From Omphiscola glabra (taxonomy: Eukaryota > Mollusca > Gastropoda > Lymnaeidae): a stretch of DNA of 64,000 nt. Numbering within the stretch: the stretch's first letter is position 1; every line of letters starts with the position of its first letter. The notes under the pieces are model-generated. The model was given only the letters and a program-made list of their open reading frames with translations. It did not search any database and was not told the origin of the DNA. Below are positions 22,806 through 33,699 of the stretch, piece after piece. A program made the position numbers and the translations under genes. Where the stretch lies: positions 24,990,899 to 25,054,898 of the forward strand of contig OZ024804.1 of NCBI GenBank assembly GCA_964017045.1, given 5' to 3'.

Positions 22806-23103
22806 TTTATACTTTAAAAAGCGACTCTTTTCAGCTCAATTAAAGTTTACTGAAAAAATAAAAGAATCATAAGCAAGACTTTGAGAGATTTCGACTTCTG
22901 CTGTTTTGGGGTCAAAGTGCACGAAGTTTCTCTAATATCTACTCTTCTATCAAAGACATTGGATAGTTAATTTTTTTTTGGTTTAAAGATGGGATAAAGC
23001 TTGTTGAAGTTTTTTACTTTAGACTGCACTTTTCAGATTGGAAAAAAAAATCTGTTTGCCTAAAGAACGTGCCCAAAGAAAGATGTGCTATTAATTTGAA
23101 TTG

Positions 23104-23216
23104 ACGGTGTTGGGAGTGGGGGGTTTGGGTGGTGGGGGGTGTTTGTTTGGGGGGGGGGAATTGGCAGAGAATTCGGGTCAAGCGTGAGGTGGGTGGGGGG
23201 GATTGGGAATGAACTG
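23104..23216 (+). repeat. G-rich tract
   Basis: Many runs of three to ten G separated by short T/A-containing spacers. This meets the usual sequence rule for potential G-quadruplexes on the plus strand. The 92-codon Pro-rich ORF on the minus strand is a by-product. Confidence 0.75.
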
Positions 23217-23489
23217 GTAAAAGGAAGAATAAAAGATGTTTGGGTAAAGAAATGGGAAGATAGAATAAGACAGTAGAAGATGTGCAGATAATAAAAAAAA
23301 AGAAATAAATTAATATTCTCAGACAGATTTAGTGACATTTAGTGTCATGTATTTCAAGTGTGCAATTCTAGCTGTAAATTTTTTTTTAGGACAAACATGA
23401 CAAAGAAACTTTGATGATTTTGAAATGTCATACCGAAGTACAGGGACATTGTTTTTGTTAATGTCAAGCGTAACCTTATATGTGTAAGA
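23217..23489. other. Unannotated, no feature seen
   Basis: No ORF or repeat of note. Confidence 0.4.
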
Positions 23490-23670
23490 CAACGGTTCTC
23501 ACTACGCTTTTGCGCGTCGAACGAGCCTTACATAGGTGTCGCCTAAGACCATCGGAAAAAACCACCATATTCGTGAAGAAGCAGCGAATATAAATATATG
23601 GTTTGGGGTCACTGCATCATGAGGAACTGCAATAAAAGGGTCGTGGCGTTAGGAAGGTTGAGAGCCACTG
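23490..23670 (-). mobile_element. SPIN-like hAT MITE, diverged copy
   Basis: Ends CAACGGTTCTCA and GAGAGCCACTG with internal GTCGCCTAAGACCATCGG, GGGGTCACTGC and AGGAAGGTTGAGAGCC. Same architecture as the other four SPIN-like copies, in the orientation of 32701-32887. The flanks GTGTAAGA and GTGGTAGG agree at only 5 of 8, so the TSD has decayed. Non-autonomous. Confidence 0.8.
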
Positions 23671-24025
23671 GTGGTAGGCTACGTTACAAGATGACTATGT
23701 CATCGACTCACACCGAACCCCCCCCCCCCCGCCCACATTCCGCCCACGTGTATCTGACAGAGAATTCACGAATTCATGTATTTCTGTCACACAAGGATTG
23801 CATTCAAAATATAGAGTGTGACAGTCTGGGGACAGGTGAGGTAAATGGTTCTGGAAATTTAACAGAGACATGTCAGATTTCTTTTTAATGATCTATGCCG
23901 TCATAGGTAATGTAAAAATGACGTATTATATTTTTATAAAGAGTTACGATCAGATCACAATGTTATTGAGTGCTGCATTGGAATGGCGATCATGTGGTAC
24001 TGTTGTTATGGTAGCGATTGAATCT
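23671..24025. other. Unannotated; C run
   Basis: Contains a C run (about 23720-23729). No gene recognised. Confidence 0.45.
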
Positions 24026-24212
24026 AGCTTATGGTTGCTGATGTTATAGTTAGTATTGTGGGAGCTTATGGTGCTGATGTTATAGTGAGGATGGCGTGGT
24101 CTTATGGTGCTGATGTTATAGTGAGAATGGTGTGGGCGTATTGTGATGTTGTTACAGTGAGGATGGTGTGGTCTTATGGTGATGTTGTTATTGTGATGAT
24201 GGTGTGGGCAAG
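24026..24212. repeat. 36-bp minisatellite, ~5 copies
   Basis: Unit GTGAGGATGGTGTGGTCTTA then TGGTGCTGATGTTATA, 36 bp. A 61-codon ORF with a 12-residue repeat runs through it because 36 is a multiple of 3. Confidence 0.9.
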
Positions 24213-24451
24213 CTGATATTACTGGTAATAGGTTCTATACAATGTGTGTACGGTCGTTGCTGTGTATGTATGGATGTATACGTGACCACAGTTTTGCAAT
24301 GGCGTTGTGTTAATCTTAGAGATGTGGGATGTTGCAAAATAAAGTGATGTTGTTTTGTATTTAAGACCAAGTTGGTGTCTAGTGTTATAATTAACAGAGA
24401 TATGCTGCTGGCCGCTGATATAAATACCAATGAAATTCAGTATTAGAAGAC

Positions 24452-24811
24452 TAACAAACACACATATTCTATGAAGGTCTGAGATTTCACTCTTATGACA
24501 CCAGCTAGTAAATTGGCTACCAACTCCATCTGCTGAGCTGAGCTATAGAACATTTTCCTCACGTAGGGTTCCCCAACCGCCCTGGCTTCCCCCGGGAGAT
24601 CTAGTTAGGGATATTCGGTCAACAGATGCGCTAGCGTCTCCTGGTCCAGGCTGCAATGCCGGCAGGTAGGATCCCTGTTGTTGTCTAGCCGGCAGAAATA
24701 TGTGCCTATGGGGGCAATGCTCGGTGCGCATTTGCGTCACTAAGCTCTGCTGTTTGCGGCCTAACCCTCACCATGGGTCTTGTCTATCCCCCAAGGGCGT
24801 TAACGTGGCCT
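24452..24811 (-). mobile_element. 5'-truncated LINE 3' end with perfect 12-bp TSD
   Basis: GTATTAGAAGAC occurs at 24440-24451 and again at 24812-24823, exactly bracketing the insert. On the minus strand the insert encodes a broken fragment of a retrotransposon C-terminus: a Cys-rich segment FCRLDNN..DPTCRHC followed by ETLAHLLTEYP. The last Cys of the C..C-x2-C..H-x4-C pattern appears changed to Tyr, a stop follows, and an upstream frameshift is present. The 3' end reads GAATATGTGTGTTTGTTA. It is about 73% identical by eye or better to 28290-28614. A dead copy. Confidence 0.85.
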
Positions 24812-24823
24812 GTATTAGAAGAC

Positions 24824-26041
24824 ATGTGATTCTATAATGTACACAGATGTTATGTTACAATGTGTGGGGATATACACAAAAAATGGATCCCAACGTCAAT
24901 CTTTATTTAATAAGACACCCTCTGCTACTGAAATAGGTTGATGATACCACACTGAAAAAGAGATAATCTGACGTTGACAAACAATTGTCATATGTGCTAT
25001 CAAACTGTATTCATTTTTTTTTGCTGATGATGTCATAAGACAACCACACACTGTGGCCAATAGCGAGACCTAGACCTAAACTAGATAATTAAATAATATT
25101 CTTAAAACATATTACAAATATAAACAAAATTCTGACTTAAAATATCGGGTACTGTTCTAACATATGGCATCAAGTACGGTTCTGACATATAATATCGCGT
25201 ATGGTTCTCACATACACTATCTCGTACAATCTCAATTACAATATCGCGTACAATTCTCACATATAATTATTTGCCCACATAAATACATATCTTTAATTAA
25301 TAATGAGGGATTTCGCCCACGGCCTGACCTTTGGCTTAGTAAAAATCCTGATTTAGTGTTTTGAATATTTTTTTCTCTTCTTCTTAACAGCTTTGACGTT
25401 TCTGATATTAAAATTTCATGTGCAGAGCTGATGTACGCCTGCTAAAGTCAACAAAGCGGCCACAGATCCATAAAACTTACCAAGTACCCAAAAGTGGTTA
25501 AGATTTTTTTAAAATCGTAGTTATAATATTCTATGTATTTGTTTTGAGGACACCAGAGTAAACATTGTTATTTCTGAGTACGAAAAAGAACTCCCAAAAT
25601 ATGATGATTATTTTTTTTAAAAATAAAAAATTTAGTGGATTCTTTCACGGTTCAGCAGAAAGAACGAACAATTTTAAAATTCATGTTCAGACAATGATTA
25701 ATTCAATTAATATCCAACGCCACTTTAAAAAAAAATTATCTAAATGTCATCAGCTTTGGACGAAGCGTTATTCTAAGCTAGAAATAGCTGCGTAGTTTTT
25801 TCATGGTCACAATATAGTCTAACTGGTTCCGGTTGAATCAGTTAAAGAGGTCAGGTTTGAGTGGCAAAGCACACACACACACACATTTGTTACAATTGTA
25901 TTTATTTGCTTTCAGTTAGACAGGGAAGACTTCAGATTTAAAATTATCGAAGAAACTCATCATTAAAAAGCATCACGAGTTTATAATGCGTCCTTTCGTT
26001 TTCTTTTTCCCTTCTCAACTCTTAGTTTAGAAATGTGGCTA
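24824..26041. other. Unannotated; short repeats inside
   Basis: AT-rich. Holds the small 25-bp array listed separately and a (CA)n tract near 25868-25885. The ORF at 25565-25795 is Lys/Phe/Asn-rich with no motif. Confidence 0.5.
25143..25268. repeat. ~25-bp repeat, ~5 copies
   Basis: ATATCGCGTA-containing units (ATCGGGTACTG, ATCGCGTATGG, ATCGCGTACAA) each followed by TTCTxACATA. Confidence 0.75.
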
Positions 26042-26110
26042 GCGCGGAGTGAGGGCTGCGCGGAGTGAGGGCAGCGCGGAGTGAGGGCAGCGTGGAGTGA
26101 GGGCAGCGCG
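26042..26110. repeat. 16-bp GC-rich repeat, ~4 copies
   Basis: GCGCGGAGTGAGGGCA repeated at 26042, 26058, 26074 and onwards. Confidence 0.9.
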
Positions 26111-26904
26111 CACACTCCTGCACGTTGATCGTGTTATTTTCTAGCCTCGCCGATCTAAACTTTAAAATAACTAAACCATGTTATTTCCCATATGCTCGTC
26201 ACATTATTTGTAATAGTATATCCCCAAAGATGTTATGGGTTTAGATTACAAAGTGAATGGGGGGATGTGGGGGCTGGGGCTTGGGGCTGTGGATCTGAAC
26301 CCTCATGCGAATAGGCGTCTAAAGGATGAATATGATACCCTTGAAGCCGCTTAATTTTAAGCAGATTTACCTGAAATTCTGACGTTTGCAATCCTACAAG
26401 GATGAAACGACACCAGATAGTGACGCAAGCAAACATCGCCAACGATCTAAACAACATTTTTTTATAAACAACAACAACAACAACAAAAACAAACAACTAA
26501 CATCGATGACAACAACGATGCTGAAACCAGTTTCCATGACAACTGAAACGGCTATGGCAGAGAACCTATACAGCCGCCGTTCAGAAAAGTCTTCTTGATC
26601 CGCTCTTTCTTTAATCACTTGACTTAAGACTAATATCAATATTGTGGATTAAAACTAATCCACATAGTTAAAAACAAAAAATGCCACTGACTCCACTCCT
26701 ACCATGACATCTAGATGACATCTTGATGACAGAAATCTTGATTTATATTATTGAAAGCTTTTTTTTTTTTTTCCCCACGAACAATAAAAAGATTTAGGTT
26801 TGATACCACAGTGTTGTGCTTTTCCTGAAATAAAATGGGCAAGAAATTGCATATTTTCTGTTACATATTATGTTACACGATGAGATGTTTTAATTAGATT
26901 CAGT
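26111..26904. other. Unannotated; (CAA)n microsatellite
   Basis: A CAA run at about 26469-26490 produces a Val-rich shadow ORF on the minus strand. A T run lies at about 26760-26772. No gene recognised. Confidence 0.5.
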
Positions 26905-27285
26905 GTTTGCTGGAAAAGTGGATGGGTAGACAGGGAAAACATTGGATGGCTGGAAAACTGGATGGGTAGACAGGGAAAATATTGGATGGCTGGAAAACTG
27001 GATGGGTAGACAGGGAAAATATTGGATGGCTGGAAAACTGGATGGGTAGAGAGGGAAAACATTGGATGGCTGGAAAACTGGATGGGTAGAGAGGGAAAAC
27101 ATTGGATGGCTGGAAAACTGGATGGGTAGAGAGGGAAAACATTGGATGGCTGGAAAACTGGATGGTTAGAGAGGGAAAACATTGGATGGCTGGAAAACTG
27201 GATGGGTAGACAGGGAAAACATTGGATGGCTGGAAAACTGGATGGGTTGACAGGGAAAACATTGGATTGCTGGAACATTGGTAGA
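26905..27285. repeat. 40-bp minisatellite, ~9 copies
   Basis: Unit ATTGGATGGCTGGAAAACTG then GATGGGTAGACAGGGAAAAC, 40 bp and very uniform. Since 40 is not a multiple of 3, the minus ORF 26868-27407 (179 codons) has a 40-residue period that cycles through all three frames, as expected for non-coding repeats without stops. Confidence 0.95.
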
Positions 27286-28289
27286 GTTAAGGGAATAGAT
27301 AGGAGATTATTTATTTTTGTTGAAGAGATAAAGCTGTCAGTGTGAACACACACACATGAGAATATAACGACAGCAATAAAATTTACAAGAAAAATATTTC
27401 CACACACATCAGTTTTTAATTTTATGAATCTTGTTTATTACTTTCTAAATTTATGTTTTACAAACAAGGTTCAACTAACTCTAAAATTATTTTTTTTTCC
27501 ATAAGTGTATCCTTTCGTGGATTTAAACTTGAGACATCCCTCGAGCAGTGAACGATTTCACCACATCACGAGTCAGGCCCTTGTAGAGGCCGAGGCCATC
27601 GAGTGAATTACTCGGCGCCCTGAACACATGGCGCCGCCTAAGAAATAACTTTTTTTATGGGGAAAATTACGCTTGTTATATGATAAAATTATTTAGAAAT
27701 TTGTGGGGGTCAAAAGTTTGTATTTGCTAGGGGTCCAAACATCTTCTGCACACGAGAACAGTAAAGACTTTATTTAAAACAAACAAAGAAACAAATTAAC
27801 TAACCCATATTTAAACATGGCTTTTAATAATTGTTTTCTTCAACAAATAAAATATTTTGTTTAAAAAGCTATCGGAACCAATACGATTAGTGTAACACAA
27901 ATCTCAAATGTTAACGTAACCCTATTGGGTGTTTGAAATGCATAAGTGATTTACACTTTCATTTCAATGACCAGCAATGGTTCATACACCTTAAAACGTC
28001 TTCAATAACATTTAAACCTGGATGTGTCAATGAAACGGGCGTACTGTTATAACTAGAATAGAATTCAATTATTGTTTCGAAAGACGTAAACAAAAACTTA
28101 ATTAATTAACAAAACGACAACCCCTGCCCCCCCCTTGTTTTTCATTCCCTCAACAGCTTCTTGGAAGCCTGGAGTTAGTAATAAATTTAGTGCCTGAGTT
28201 TTACTAGCCATATTGTTTAAATAATGTCTAGTTTTTTTTTCTCTTACCCTAACCTGGAGAGAAACTACATTAGTAATCTCTCTCCTTCA
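27286..28289. other. Unannotated, possible SINE debris
   Basis: Around 27515-27580 the sequence weakly resembles a tRNA read on the minus strand (see rejected items). Around 27605-27650 a GGCGCC-containing segment recalls the hAT ends elsewhere. Nothing firm. Confidence 0.4.
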
Positions 28290-28614
28290 CCTTGGGGGAT
28301 AGACAAGACCCATGGGGGGGGGGGGGCGGTTAGGCCGCAAACAGCAGAGCACCGAGCGTTGACCCATAGGCACATACTTCTGTCGGCTAGACAGCAACAT
28401 GGATCCTACCAGCCGGCATTGCAGCCTGGACCCGGAGACGCTAGCGCATCTGTTGACCGAATGTCCCTCACTAGTTCCCCCGGGGGAAGCCAGGGTGGTT
28501 GGGGAACCCTACGTGAGGAAAATGTTGTATGGCTCAGCGGATGGAGCTGGTAGCCAATGTACTAGCTGGGGTCATAAGAGAGTAATCTCAGACCTTCACC
28601 AGAATATGTGTGTT
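28290..28614 (+). mobile_element. LINE 3'-end fragment, second copy
   Basis: Collinear with the reverse complement of 24452-24811 from CTTGGGGGATAGACAAGACC to GAATATGTGTGTTA. Its best frame reads PIGTYFCRLDSN..DPTSRHC then ETLAHLLTECPSL, the C-terminal zinc-knuckle style found after reverse transcriptase/RNase H in several LINE clades. One Cys of the CRHC pair is Ser, and a stop lies just upstream. Where copy 1 has GGTGAGGG this copy has a G run (28315-28326). The TSD is not identifiable. Confidence 0.8.
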
Positions 28615-29096
28615 AGTCAGTGCCGTGTGTTAAATGAAACTCTTCACCGCTGCATTGAACTGTCGCATGTGCCCGTGACGCCCATTGTCTGGCTCAGCCC
28701 CGTGCGGTTACCAAACTGTTATCGAGAAGACCCACCATGATCAAGAGGGAGTGGGGGACGATGTCGGGATAGTTGTTATGAACGAAGCAGTTTTCAAATC
28801 TAAATGCAATCGAATAGTTGTTATGTTCTTGAAAGTAACGTGATGGCATTTCAGAAAAAAAAAATAACTGCTGGAGTCAAAGTTTTAGATTGTTAGTGCT
28901 GCACGCCTTTGTAAAAGCTTGTAATGTTTGTTATGAAAAATACCTAAAATAGAGATAACTAGGGCTTAACCGGGTGCAGTGCTTTTTTTTTTACACAGGG
29001 TCCATGTATTTTGAGAAGGTACCCTAAGGGTCCAAGTGTTACAAAACAAAACAGCAACTTGTCATTTTCGAATAATATATGCCCTCCTTTAAGCAA
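28615..29096. other. Unannotated, no feature seen
   Basis: GC-richer at 28640-28740, then AT-rich. No gene recognised. Confidence 0.45.
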
Positions 29097-29649
29097 TAGG
29101 CCTACAGACAGTCCTACATTTAGTCCTACATATAGTCCTACATACAGTCCTACATTTAGTCCTACATATAGGCCTACAGACAGTCCTACATTTAGTCCTA
29201 CATATAGGCCTACAGACAGTCCTACATTTAGTCCTACATATAGTCCTACATACAGTCCTACATTTAGTCCTACATATAGTCCTACATACAGTCCTACATT
29301 TAGTCCTACATTTAGTCCTACATATAGTCCTACATACAGTCCTACATTTAGTCCTACATATAGGCCTACAGACAGTCCTACATTTAGTCCTACATATAGG
29401 CCTACAGACAGTCCTACATTTAGTCCTACATATAGGCCTACAGACAGTCCTACATTTAGTCCTACATATAGTCCTACATACAGTCCTACATTTAGTCCTA
29501 CATATAGTCCTACATACAGTCCTACATTTAGTCCTACATTTAGTCCTACATACAGTCCTACATTTAGTCCTACATATAGTCCTACATACAGTCCTACATT
29601 TAGTCCTACATATAGTCCTACATACAGTCCTACATTTAGTCCTACATAC
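29097..29649. repeat. 12-bp minisatellite with nested higher-order blocks, ~46 units
   Basis: Base unit AGTCCTACATAT, with variants ending ATTT, ATAC and AGAC arranged in recurrent 24-, 36- and 48-bp blocks. A 264-codon plus frame (TTG-initiated, 29011-29805) reads as repeats of TYSPTFSP and TYRPTDSP. A minus frame of 230 codons reads as GLYVGLNV repeats. Both being open is a consequence of the 12-bp period. The flanks add no recognisable domain. Confidence 0.95.
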
Positions 29650-30488
29650 ACCGACTATACCTGTGGCTCTTTATTGATTAATGTCATAGACGCCTCCGAG
29701 CAAATTCGATCTTTTTTTTTTTACCTGAGTTCAACAGTCCCGCATGATGCTCGCCGCTTTACTGTTTTTCTTCTACTTCACTCATTAATATTACTAGTTG
29801 AGTAGAGGGACGGCCTGTTGTTAAAAAGCATCAGCCACACCTATTGCACAAGATATATAAGAGATACTGTGAATATCATATCTGTTTACAATCCTAACCG
29901 ATTTAGTTTCGTTTTTTTAAAAGGCATTATCTTTAAATTGAAATTAAAAAGATTCTTAATTTCTTTGCTTTAAAAAACAGGTGATTTATGACTCGAAGTT
30001 CAAAACTACAAAAAAAAAAAAAAAACGATTCATGAACAATTTAATATTATAAAATTTAAAAATCACATATGAAAGAGACAAAAGCACTATACACCAAAAT
30101 ACAAACAAACAACAAACAAACAAACACAACGAATCATCAAAACACGACTGTCCAGACGGAAGGATGTAAACAAAACAAGAAGAAAACCTTGAGCCAGAGT
30201 ACTCGCCCTTGCCCTTGCACACTTCTTCCAGGCGACGCGGTCAAGCGTTGAAGTTTTAATCGTTATTTGGGACAGCGTGGCCGACATTTTGGGTCTTTGA
30301 GTGAGGAGACTACGACATTTGTGTCTTGAGAATCGTTCACATTTTTGTAATGTGGGGGTGGGGTTTGGAGGGGGGGGGAGTTTGGCACAGCTGTTTACTT
30401 GTGTCACAAGCAGGGCCTGGTGTCCGCTGTACTTTTCAACTTTTCATTAATCTTTTTTCAACAGAATGCTGGTAACCTTTACAGTGGC
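29650..30488. other. Unannotated, no feature seen
   Basis: T and A runs and a (CAAA)n-like patch at 30105-30126. Overlapping ORFs at 29986-30407 are low-complexity. Confidence 0.5.
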
Positions 30489-30666
30489 TTAGGACGGTGG
30501 TGGATGCGGAAAGGCGGAAAAGGGGTTTCGTCCGCCCCAGGGGGGCAATTTTTTCTTGATATTGTGGGGTGGTATTTTCGGCCGCCTGAAGATTATTTTT
30601 CGTGGAAGGGAAGGCTGCGAAAAGCTTGACCCGCCCTGGGCGGCATTAACCCCGGATACGCCCCTG
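30489..30666 (-). mobile_element. MITE with CAGGGGCGTA-type end (family D), copy 1
   Basis: Read on the minus strand from 30666: CAGGGGCGTATCCGGGG, then TAATGCCGCC and internal CCGCC blocks. The same ordered motifs occur at 58062-58262 (GGTGGTGGATGCGG at the left, GGGCGGCA..TAACCC..GTACGCCCC at the right). The left end is diverged and no TSD was identified. The end sequence is hAT-like. Confidence 0.65.
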
Positions 30667-31318
30667 AACCTTTAAAAGTTCAATGACACATTAACTTCAG
30701 ACAACAAAACAAATCAAAATTGTTGTTGTTGTTGTTGTTGTGTCTGATAAGTCAACAGCAACAGGCGGTGTTGTCAGTAGCAACAGGCGTCGTTGCCCGT
30801 AGCAACAAGCGATGTTGTTTCTATATTTCTCCTCCCACAGAATGATACTTTGTGATGTGAGACTCCTTAATGCCACGTCCATGTGGTATCTTGTTACGGA
30901 ATTAGTAAATTAAACTCAAACACGATGGTAGGCCAAGTGAGGGTCAAGTGATCCACACGAAACTACAGAGAGTAAATAAGAGCAATTATATAACAACGTT
31001 ATTTTGGAGATCGTCTAATAATTAAGTAAACTTTAAGGACAGCTTCTGGTGCTAGCGCTAACATTCTGTTTATACACCTTTGTTTCACGGATGAAAGCAG
31101 GTTTTTACATAGATTTCAATGATTTGAACGCAGGGCCAGCGCTACTGTTCTTGACGCCCCTGGTTACCTGGCACGCTTGAATTTGGCTACCCTTTTATTT
31201 ATAAACATTTGTGCAAGGAAAAACAGGGGATTCGGACTAGGTAATGAGTTTTATTTATTAAGGTTGGCTTTTTAAAGCAAACAATGAACAATAAAATTGA
31301 TCATCTTAAATTACATTT
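30667..31318. other. Unannotated; (GTT)n microsatellite
   Basis: A GTT run at 30719-30741. No gene recognised. Confidence 0.5.
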
Positions 31319-31427
31319 TGACAGTGTGAACAATTAGCCTACCGTGGACAGTGTGAACAATTAGTCTACCGTTGACAGTGTGAACAGTTATTCTGCCGTT
31401 GACAATGTGAAAAATTAGCCTACGAAT
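31319..31427. repeat. 27-bp repeat, 4 copies
   Basis: GACAGTGTGAACAATTAGCC then TACCGTT, repeated four times with increasing divergence. Confidence 0.9.
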
Positions 31428-32392
31428 GACATGTATTGTTCTAGCTTTTATATCAGCAAATCATGTTATTGCATTTTCTATTTTCTTCCAAGGCGCCTAT
31501 ATGTAATAATTTTTTCCAATTTCGGAAGATCGTTTATGGCGTCCTAAGCACTTTGGGTGCTTTAAATCTAATTCCGTTTCTATATCGGAAATATGGTTGT
31601 TAACGCAACCGTAGCATCGATTTATTTTTTATCTTCGTTCTTTAGTAGGACAGTTGTGTCAAATTATGGAAAGGGTATTAAGTTGTCTGAGACGGCCTTT
31701 CTACTCCAAAGGATGAACACTGTTTACCTCAAGGCTTAACCACTTATTTAAAACAGACAATTCGACTGCTTCATCGTGCACGATGTTTGCCGGGAAGATC
31801 TGACCAGATCGATGATCGATGAGAGCTGGTGAACGCCGTGATGAGAAATTCATTTCTGCTGAGATAAACCTACAGTACCGACCTATTTTTTAATGACATA
31901 TGTGTCAAAGTTGGGGTTTGTTGACCATCATTTTGAGATTCGGCGATTGGGATGCTAAAAAAAGTAATACTTTTACATTAAACAAATGTAGATATTTGCC
32001 CTTTAAAAAATGGCTGTCGAAATGTTAATCTCTCACAGCTTGTAGTCGGCTGTCGACACTAGATTGAGGGTTGAAGTGGGGAGGAGAGGTCAAGCGAGCG
32101 CATCACAATCTCCTTACGAATATCAGCGTAGATATTTTTAAAACGTTTTTTTTTATTTCAATCATTTTACATGATGATTTCCATCAAATTGTTATAAAAA
32201 AATGTCACATTTTGCACCCAATAATTTGTGCGTGCTAGTCGTTCATAGTCTTTAAGTTTATTGAATATTTACTCAACTTTTATTTCGCTGTTGTTTCATA
32301 AATAAAGTTAATCAGCACATCTAGTCAAGTTTCTAATGTTGTTGATCGTTTTGATGACCAGCGCAATTTTCAAGTAGTAGCACTGATTAGAG
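31428..32392. other. Unannotated, no feature seen
   Basis: AT-rich. A short direct repeat GATCGATGATCGATGA lies near 31811. No gene recognised. Confidence 0.5.
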
Positions 32393-32714
32393 CTGTGTTT
32401 CGTATAAAGTGAGGGAGAGCTGCTCAATTCGCCAGCCTCACTCTCCCGTCCTTGCCTATTTGATCCAATGGAAAGACGTGGTCATTTTAATACGCCTCAT
32501 GTGTTAAGATGCGATGATCCAGATATATGACGCATAAAACCGCGGTTCTCAACCTGTGTTTTGTATAAAGTGAGGGAGAGCTGCTCAATTCGCCAGCCTC
32601 ACTCTCTCGTCCTTGCCTATTTGATCCAATGGAAAGACGTGGTCATTTTAATACGCCTCATGTGTTAAGATGCGATGATCCAGATATATGACGCATAAAA
32701 CAGCGGTTCTCAAC
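32393..32714. repeat. 161-bp tandem duplication ending inside a SPIN-like TIR
   Basis: Copy 1 (32393-32553) and copy 2 (32554-32714) differ at only a few bases (CTCCCG/CTCTCG, TTTCG/TTTTG, CCGCGG/CAGCGG). Each ends in GCGGTTCTCAACC, the outer end of the SPIN-like element that is complete only at 32701. CTGTG is present at 32393, 32554 and 32715, so the duplication junction has 5 bp of microhomology. Each copy also holds interspersed family C (32409-32483, 32570-32644). Confidence 0.95.
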
Positions 32715-32887
32715 CTGTGAGTCACGACCCCTTTGGTGGTCAAACGGCCCTTACACACGGGTCTCCTAAGAACCATCTAAAACACATATTTATGAATTAG
32801 AAACGAAAATAATTTCATGGCTGGGGGTCATGACAACAAGAGGAATTGTATTAAAGTGTCGCGGGATTAGGAAGGTGACAACCACTG
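32701..32887 (-). mobile_element. SPIN-like hAT MITE
   Basis: Left end CAGCGGTTCTCAACCTGTGA with CACGACCCCTTTGG. Right end AGGAAGGTGACAACCACTG. Internal ATTTATGAATTAGAAACG and AAAATAATTTCATGG blocks match the family. Flanks GCATAAAA and GCTTAGAG agree at 5 of 8. It is 187 bp with no ORF. The first 18 bp are also present, duplicated, at 32540-32557. Confidence 0.88.
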
Positions 32888-33039
32888 GCTTAGAGAGTAT
32901 TATGGGACGATTTTGTCCCGGTGTCGAAGTAACTTGACCTGAAAATAGTGGAAACAATAACAGGAAATGATTGCAAATAACTTGAACTTAATTTCCCCTC
33001 ACCTCTTTTCGATATGACTTCAATTGTTTTTTTTGTTAA

Positions 33040-33625
33040 CATAAAATTAACATCAAACTATAATCTCACATAACACTAACATCAAACTATAATCTCACAT
33101 AACACTAGCATCAAACTATAATCTCACATAACACTAGCATCAAACTATAATCTCACATAAAACTAACATCAAACTATAATCTCACATAACACTAACATCA
33201 AACTATAATCTCACATAACACTAACATCAAACTATAATCTCACATAACACTAGCATCAAACTATAATCTCACATAACACTAGCATCAAACTATAATCTCA
33301 CATAACACTAGCATCAAACTATAATCTCACATAACACTAGCATCAAACTATAATCTCACATAACACTAGCATCAAACTATAATCTCACATAACACTAGCA
33401 TCAAACTATAATCTCACATAACACTAGCATCAAACTATAATCTCACATAACACTAGCATCAAACTATAATCTCACATAACACTAACATCAAACTATAATC
33501 TCACATAACACTAACATCAAACTATAATCTCACATAACATTAACATCAAACTATAATCTCACATAACATTAACATCAAACTATAATCTCACATAACACTA
33601 GCATCAAACTATAATCTCACACAGA
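33040..33625. repeat. 29-bp minisatellite, ~20 copies
   Basis: Unit AATCTCACATAACACTAGCA then TCAAACTAT (29 bp). The single variable site AACATC/AGCATC groups into runs, suggesting block-wise expansion. Confidence 0.95.
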
Positions 33626-33699
33626 CGTGTAAGCTTTATTCAAAAAATGATCATGTTGTTGTTACTCGATGTTTTCTAATCCTTCCACATATCAATAGT

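Noticed and set aside
23060..23338. 92-codon Pro-rich ORF
   Set aside because: It reads through the G-rich tract on the opposite strand; low complexity.
26868..27407. 179-codon minus ORF over the 40-bp array
   Set aside because: The 40-residue period shows that it simply cycles through three frames of a stop-free unit.
27515..27590. tRNA-like sequence on the minus strand
   Set aside because: GGATTTAAACTTGAGAC and CCACATCAC recall B and A boxes, but arm pairing is poor. At most a decayed tRNA-derived SINE.
28676..28720. Similarity of AGCCCCGTGCGGT to 56945-56960 (minus) as a repeat family
   Set aside because: The shared word is about 13 bp and the flanks do not align convincingly.
29011..29805. 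264-codon Ser/Thr/Pro-rich ORF as a structural or mucin-like gene
   Set aside because: TTG start, made of a 12-bp minisatellite, and the opposite strand is equally open. No flanking domain or signal peptide.
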